A DNA stretch of 64,000 bases from Meloidogyne chitwoodi (taxonomy: Eukaryota; Nematoda; Chromadorea; Rhabditida; Meloidogynidae). Positions within the stretch are counted from its first letter, which is position 1. Every line of letters starts with the position of its first letter. The stretch is from positions 1,736,001-1,800,000 of the forward strand of contig JACZZP010000016.1 of NCBI GenBank assembly GCA_015183035.1, read 5' to 3'. Of this stretch, positions 59,053-64,000 are shown piece after piece. Below the pieces are notes generated by a model. The model saw only the letters and a program-made list of their open reading frames with translations, searched no databases and was not told where the DNA came from. A program made the position numbers and the translations under genes.

Positions 59053-60565
59053 TTATCGTTTTTGTTCAACTGTTGTAGATTGCCCTCCTCCTCTTAAATT
59101 TCCACTACTTCCACTGCTGTGGTGATGATTAGAAGACTGTTGACCTCCTCCAGTAGCTGTTGTATGGCAATAGGAACGTTGATCTTTTAGACAATCATCT
59201 AAAAGAAAATAAAAATATTTATTTTTTATTTAAAAAATAGAGGGAGAGAGGTTATAATCTTTTTGAAAAAAAATAAAATTAATTACATAAAGGAAAAAAT
59301 TTGTGGAATTATATGAGGTCAATAAAAATATTTTTAATAAATTTTAAATAAAATTAAAAAATTATTTTTCACTCTTACCATGCCTTTTATACTCCAAAAT
59401 TGCATTTGTTGGCAAATTCAAAACTCTCTTAAGTGTATCTCTTATTCTATTAGTTACCGGAGCAGAATTGGATGAACGATTCCAAAGTGAAATTATACTT
59501 TAATTTAAAAAAATTAATTTAAAAAATAAAATTCTTTTTTTTACTCTTCTGCATTTCGAATACTGCAAACAGCACCAACAACTTCGCCACCGACCAAAAA
59601 TTGTTCGCCTAAAGAATAATTTTTGATTAAATTTTATTTAAAACTATCAACATAAAATTTATTAAAAAATCGTCAAAATTTTATTTTAAATATGTTAAAA
59701 AAAAGTTTTTCAAAAAAAAAATAAATTAATTTAACTTTTAATTTTAAAAAAAATTAAAAAAAACCAATCATTGCCAATAATAAATTCTCCCAAATTCTTG
59801 AGGAGAGTCCCTTCTTTAACCTAAAAATTTTAAAAATCAAAATCATTTAAATATTAGAAAAACCGTAAAATCCATTTTCCACCATTTCTGTTTGCTGGAT
59901 CTTCCCAAACTTTAAATTTATTTAATTAAAAATAATAAAAAAAATAACCTGGTTTTATTCCTTCCTTGAAAAGGTGAAAATCAACTTTTTCTGTGAGATC
60001 TAAAAAAATAAAAATTTATATTTTTTTAGAAAAATAAAAATTCTGAAACCTGACGGACGTTTTATAAATTGATAAATAAGCCAGAACTTTATTTTAAAAA
60101 ATTATAAATTTATATAAAACATTTGAAATTTTGCTAATTTAATTATTAAAAAAAACATTTTTAGTCTGTTAAATTTCTAAATAAATTTAACAAATTAAAA
60201 AGAATTCTAAAAAAAAATTAAAAAGAAAAACCTGTTCAACTGAACTAATCAGCGCTACAGGTTGAACAAAGCTTAAAAAAGAAAAAAAGCTTTCAATCCT
60301 TAAAAATTCTTTTCTTTAAAATCAACAAACATTGCATAATCTTCTGGGTCAAATTTTCCTTGAGGTCGCATAAAATAAGAAAAGATATAACTGTGTTCTA
60401 AAGGATGTTCATCGGTATGAAGAGGATTGCTGGGCTTAAACAAATAAATTATATTTTAAAATTTTCAAAAAAAAAACATACAACAAATAATTGAAGACAA
60501 ACTTGAGGTTTTTGTTGTTCGAAATCGGCATTTTTCTCATTGTTGCTTTTGCTTTCAATGGACAT
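59053..60565 (-). CDS. ife-4: Eukaryotic initiation factor 4E type 2 (4EHP)
   Basis: Ten exons (60482-60565, 60331-60434, 60232-60271, 60050-60086, 59949-59999, 59864-59909, 59765-59820, 59545-59608, 59379-59497, 59053-59198) give 248 aa. It binds the mRNA 5' cap and, in the 4EHP class, represses or selectively controls translation. HPLEHSYIFSYFMR fits the 4EHP start (HPLQYNYTFWYSRR), with Tyr in place of the first cap-stacking Trp of eIF4E. SSVEQFW, DFHLFKEGIKP, VWEDPANRNGGKW (second cap-binding Trp), LKKGLSSRIWENLLLAMIG, EQFLVGGEVVGAV and LWNRSS follow in order. IRDTLKRVLNLPTNAILEYK closes the domain. The tail is His/Ser/Gly-rich (SSNHHHSSGSSG). C. elegans ife-4 is the class member. Exons 3-5 are very short (37-51 nt) but their phases fit perfectly. 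It is divergent from RBM28. Confidence 0.94.
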
Positions 60566-61146
60566 TTTTAAAAAATAAATTATAATAAACAAAAATAAAT
60601 ATACAAGTAAATTAAGAGAAAAGCTAAAATTAAAAACATTAAAAAACAGAAATTTGTGATAAAAAAAGGAATTTTTGGTTAAATTTCCTAAATTTTTAAA
60701 CATAAAAGACAATTGGAAATTGTTTAAATACGTTAAATTAAAGCCTAAACTTAATTTTTTAGTAATATTTAAGTAGAAAACCTATTCTTTTAGGTAAAAT
60801 TTAGGCCTGAAATTTTTTGGTCGGCGTCAGAAAAATTAATTTTATTCGATAAACATAATGCCAAAAATAATTTTAATTCTGCGGATATACAAAAATTATT
60901 TTATTTTTTTGATTCTAGTAAGCTTTTTTCCATTTTTGCTTTATAAAAAATATTTATTTCTTAAATAATGAATTGTTGAACGTTTAAATGTATAAATTTC
61001 TCACTTTATTTGTTAGCATGATTCATATATTTTCTTTTATTTTTTTTTATACACAAAAATAATCAATAAAGCATTTTTTAAATTTAATAGATCTTATATT
61101 ATTTGAATTTTTCACTTTTAAAAGATTGTTTTTTTATTTTTTACAA
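60566..61146. promoter_or_regulatory. Divergent promoter region, eIF4E2 / RBM28
   Basis: The 581 bp between the two start codons must hold both promoters and 5' leaders. A GC-richer patch (GGTCGGCGTCAG, about 60820-60831) and AT-rich tracts are visible, but no specific factor site can be supported. Confidence 0.4.
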
Positions 61147-63632
61147 ATGGATTCTGTTACGAAAAGTCCACGTGGTGCAGGTCTCAAAGATTGGAGAATT
61201 TTAGTTCGAAATTTGAAATTTGAGGTTTTTTTGTTATTTTTTAAATATATTAAATTAAAAATTAAGACAAACGAAGAAGATATTCGAAAATTGGCTGGAA
61301 AATTTGGAGAAATACTTGAAATCAATTTGCCCAAATGCAAAGATAAACATTATCTAAAGTCTTGCGCTGGTTTTTGCTTTATACAATTCAAGCGAAGGGC
61401 GGATGCTGAGAAAGCAAAAGAGAAACTTAATTTTTGTAAGTTTAATGGTAGAAAGATATCTTTGGATTGGGCATTGAATAAGGACAGTTATATTACTACT
61501 CAACAGGAAGGTATGATTTAAATTAAATTAATTTTCTTTTTTTTATTAGAAAAATCAAAAATCATTAAACAAATTAAAGAAGAACCATTAGAGATGAACT
61601 CTGTGAAAAAAGAAGAAATGGAGACTGATGATACTACAACAAAATGCGGTTAATATATTTATTTTTATAAAAATATTTTAATAGAACAACTATCAGAGAC
61701 TGACGAAGATGATTATGATACTTGCCATTCCGAAGAAGCTTCAGAAACTGAAAGCGATATAGATGATGATGCTTTTAATGAGGAAAAAGACGTTGATGAT
61801 ATTGAAATGTCTGATGAATTTTCTGATGAAGAAGAAGATCAAAAAATTAATAAAACAAATAATGTTAAAAATGGAAAAAAGACAAATGATAAGGAGGTTT
61901 TTTTTTAATTTATTGGAATTAACTTAAAATTTGTATTTTAGATCAATGAAAACATGAAAAACAGCAACAAAGTACGTCCAGGAGACATAGCACTTAGTGA
62001 AGGAAGAGTAGTCTTTCTTAGGTTTTTAATTTTTATTTTTAATTAAAAATAATAAAATGACCCCAAATTTTTAGAAATTTGCCAATAAATTCCACAGACG
62101 AAAAACTCAAGGATTGGCTTTTGAAAGAAAATATTTCTCCATTTTCTTTAGCTATATTATGTCGTTCAAAATTAACTAATTATCCAACTGGTGCAGCATT
62201 TGTTCATTTAGAAGAAAAATCTACAGCTGAATTATTTTTGGAAAAAATAAACAGTGTAAGTTTTTTAAATTAAATATTTTTAATAATTTTAAGGCTCAAG
62301 GAATGCTTTTTGATGGTCGTCGTTTAATGGGATATTGTGCAGTTGATAGAAAATCTGCTAATACTTTTAAAAGTTCATCACAAAAAGAAGAAGAAAAGTC
62401 AAAAGACAAAAGAAATCTTTATTTGTTGAGAGCTTCTTTAATTAGAAAGGGAACACCTCAAGAAAAAGGAATGTCTGAAGATGATGCAAAATTACGTGAA
62501 AAATTTTGTCAATTGGCAAAGAAAAGATTGGAGAATCTGATCACATTTGTTTCGCCTACGAGATTAGCGGTTTTTTTTTAATATTATTTAATTTAATTAA
62601 AATTAGCAAAATAACGTTCTAAATTAATTAATAAAAAATCATTCAAAAAACCCTAAAAATAATTTAAATATAATTTTCAGATTCACAATATTCCCTTTAA
62701 ATTCACTGATGAACAATTACGCCATCTTTGTCGTGCTTCAGCAGGTGTTTCTGACCAATCAATATTAGAATGTCGAATTATGAGACAAGTTAATGGGAAA
62801 GATGCTAAAGGAAAACCAATTCTTGGAAAATCAAGTGGTTATGGTTTTGTTAGTTTTAAAGAACATACAGCAGCATTACAATGTTTGAAACAAATGAATA
62901 ATAATCCACACATGTTTACTAATGAAAGGGTAAAATATTAGTAATTTTTATATTTTCTTTCCTGAAAAAAGTTTTGTCATTTTTCTTTTATCTGTGTAGT
63001 GCTTGCTTAAATTACACACTTGAATATTTTTCCGGAAAATTTTTTTAATTTTCTGGTTTTTCCAGTAAGCTTTTTCTGATTTTTCCGAAAAGTTAATTTT
63101 CTGGTTTTTCCGGAAAGTTAATTTTCTGATTTTTCCGGAAAGTTAATTTTCTGATTTTTCCGGATAGCTTTTTTAATTTTCTGTTACTTTCTACTATTTA
63201 TCCCAAAAGCTTTAAATTCTGATTTATATTTCCGTTTTTTCTTCTGAACTTAAAAAACCTTATTACATATATTTTTCTTTTAAGCGTCCAATTGTCGAAT
63301 TTTCTATTGAAAATTTAAATGCTTTAAGAATAAAAGAGCGTAGACTTCAAATGAGCCGAGGAGAAATAATGGAAAATGCTAATAATAATAAAAGACAACA
63401 ACAAAAGAAGGACAATAAATCTGATAATCATTTTAAAACTGGAAATGATCCTTTATCTTTAGAAAAAACTAAAAAAGAATTAATGAAAGGTGGTCAAAAA
63501 TTTCTGCCAAAAAAATTTGGGGAAAAGAAGAGACATAATAAAGATTTAAATCAACAAAATAAGAGAAGGAAGAGATCAAATAAAGATGATAATCAAAAAT
63601 GGAAACGAAAAAAAGGTTCTAGTAAAAATTAA
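61147..63632 (+). CDS. rbm-28: RNA-binding protein RBM28 / Nop4-like, ribosome biogenesis
   Basis: Nine exons (61147-61224, 61267-61510, 61550-61648, 61685-61896, 61942-62021, 62075-62255, 62294-62569, 62681-62929, 63285-63632) give 588 aa. RRM1 covers about residues 16-105 (WRILVRNLKFE, then GFCFIQFKRRADAEKA). An acidic region follows (about 107-215; repeated DED/EE). RRM2 is about 229-320 (VVFLRNLPINSTDEKLKDWL, GAAFVHLEEKSTAELF). A KDKRNLYLLRASLIRKGT segment precedes RRM3 (about 388-478: LAIHNIPFKFTDEQLRHLC, GYGFVSFKEHTAAL). RPIVEFSIENLNALRIKERR and a strongly basic Lys/Asn tail close the protein. The RNLYLLR link and RPIVEFS after the last RRM are typical of RBM28 and yeast Nop4, nucleolar factors needed for 60S subunit assembly. 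The start at 61147 was chosen over an upstream ATG at 61126, which lies in a T-rich tract. The last intron (355 bp) has a 25-bp tandem repeat. Confidence 0.92.
63045..63170 (+). repeat. 25-bp tandem repeat in RBM28 intron 8
   Basis: The unit GTTAATTTTCTGATTTTTCC plus GGAAA is repeated about 3.5-4 times, with CTGG/CTGA variation. It contains the TTCTGATTTT word seen throughout the window, here joined to CCGG. Confidence 0.8.
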
Positions 63633-63815
63633 AAGATTTTTTTTTTAAAAGAAAAAATTGTTCGTTTGCGCATTTTTTTGGATTTATATTTTTACACGCA
63701 AAAAAAACACACTTAAATTTATTTATTTTTAAAAAAATTAAAATAGTTTTTTTAACAAAATATATAGTTTTGCACCACTCATTTAAAAAATTTTTTTTTA
63801 ATTTTCTTTTTTTTT
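63633..63815. other. Convergent spacer
   Basis: 183 bp of AT-rich DNA between the RBM28 stop and the stop of the next minus-strand gene; nothing recognised. Confidence 0.5.
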
Positions 63816-63988
63816 CTAATTCAAGTTTGACACGTCTGGATCAGCAAAATAGCACTCCTTGATTTAAAATTATTTTAAAATAAATTTTGTTCAAATATTT
63901 TAGTTACCCTTTCAATTCCCAAATTAAATTGATCACCACGACCTCCATTAAAAAGAGAAGTAACAATACGGAACCAACCAATTTCTCC
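63816..63988 (-). CDS. 3' end of a gene that continues past the window
   Basis: Two exons (63908-63988, 63816-63857) in one phase encode GEIGWFRIVTSLFNGGRGD, then QFNLGIERECYFADPDVSNL and N before a TAG stop. The upstream exon begins at a good acceptor (TTTTACAG). The donor AGG/GTAACT can also be read through to a stop at 63875 (VTKIFEQNLF). The GWFRI pattern near a C-terminus occurs in some PLP-dependent aminotransferase or decarboxylase enzymes, but this is too short to assign a family. Confidence 0.45.
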
Positions 63989-64000
63989 CTGTAAAAGTTT

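Noticed and set aside
56757..60565. Possible operon of dihydropteridine reductase and eIF4E2
   Set aside because: They are on the same strand, but the 622-bp gap is longer than usual in nematode operons and no trans-splice signal could be recognised.

Overview
The window is eukaryotic and most likely nematode. It is extremely AT-rich, its genes are split into many short exons, and introns typically run GTTTTT or GTAAAT to TTTTAG. It also carries a nematode-type serpentine chemoreceptor. Base composition and intron style would fit a root-knot nematode (Meloidogyne-like), but no sequence here proves genus or species. All gene models were assembled by hand from splice sites and reading phase; each ends at its stop with an exact multiple of three. 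No tRNA, rRNA or CRISPR array was recognised.

Layout. 0-1.8 kb: a plus-strand gene of unknown function, with a 728-bp long-terminal-inverted-repeat element inside one exon, flanked by an 8-bp target duplication. 2.7-6.9 kb (minus): a PCTAIRE-class cyclin-dependent kinase. 10.2-11.4 kb (plus): a five-exon multi-pass membrane protein. It converges on a twelve-exon rhodopsin-family GPCR with a very long acidic third intracellular loop (11.8-16.1 kb, minus). 16.1-23.5 kb is repeat-rich and gene-free. 23.5-24.1 kb (minus) is the 5' part of a sugar transporter that stops abruptly. 26.0-29.0 kb (plus) holds an F-box-like small gene and a membrane protein whose 5' end is unresolved. 29.4-30.7 kb (minus) is a serpentine chemoreceptor with a decayed copy of its last exon just upstream. 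33.4-34.5 kb (minus) is a Cip/Kip CDK inhibitor. 34.5-44.1 kb is a second repeat desert. 44.1-44.5 kb is a small two-exon gene.

The right end is gene-dense. It has a short Nup98-like FG nucleoporin with a GLEBS motif (48.0-49.8, minus), a secreted Ser/Thr-rich protein (50.8-52.9, plus), a GPAT3/4-type glycerol-3-phosphate acyltransferase (53.4-56.0, minus) and dihydropteridine reductase (56.8-58.4, minus). After these come eIF4E2/4EHP (59.1-60.6, minus), RBM28/Nop4 (61.1-63.6, plus, divergent from eIF4E2) and the 3' end of a further minus-strand gene.

The genes do not form one pathway. The kinase and the CDK inhibitor both belong to the CDK world, and RBM28, eIF4E2 and the nucleoporin are general RNA-metabolism genes; the rest are unrelated. 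The most unusual content is non-coding. At least six dispersed short families recur between genes and in introns, several of them palindromic. The first element is placed so that it could be removed as an intron, using an AG contributed by its own target-site duplication.
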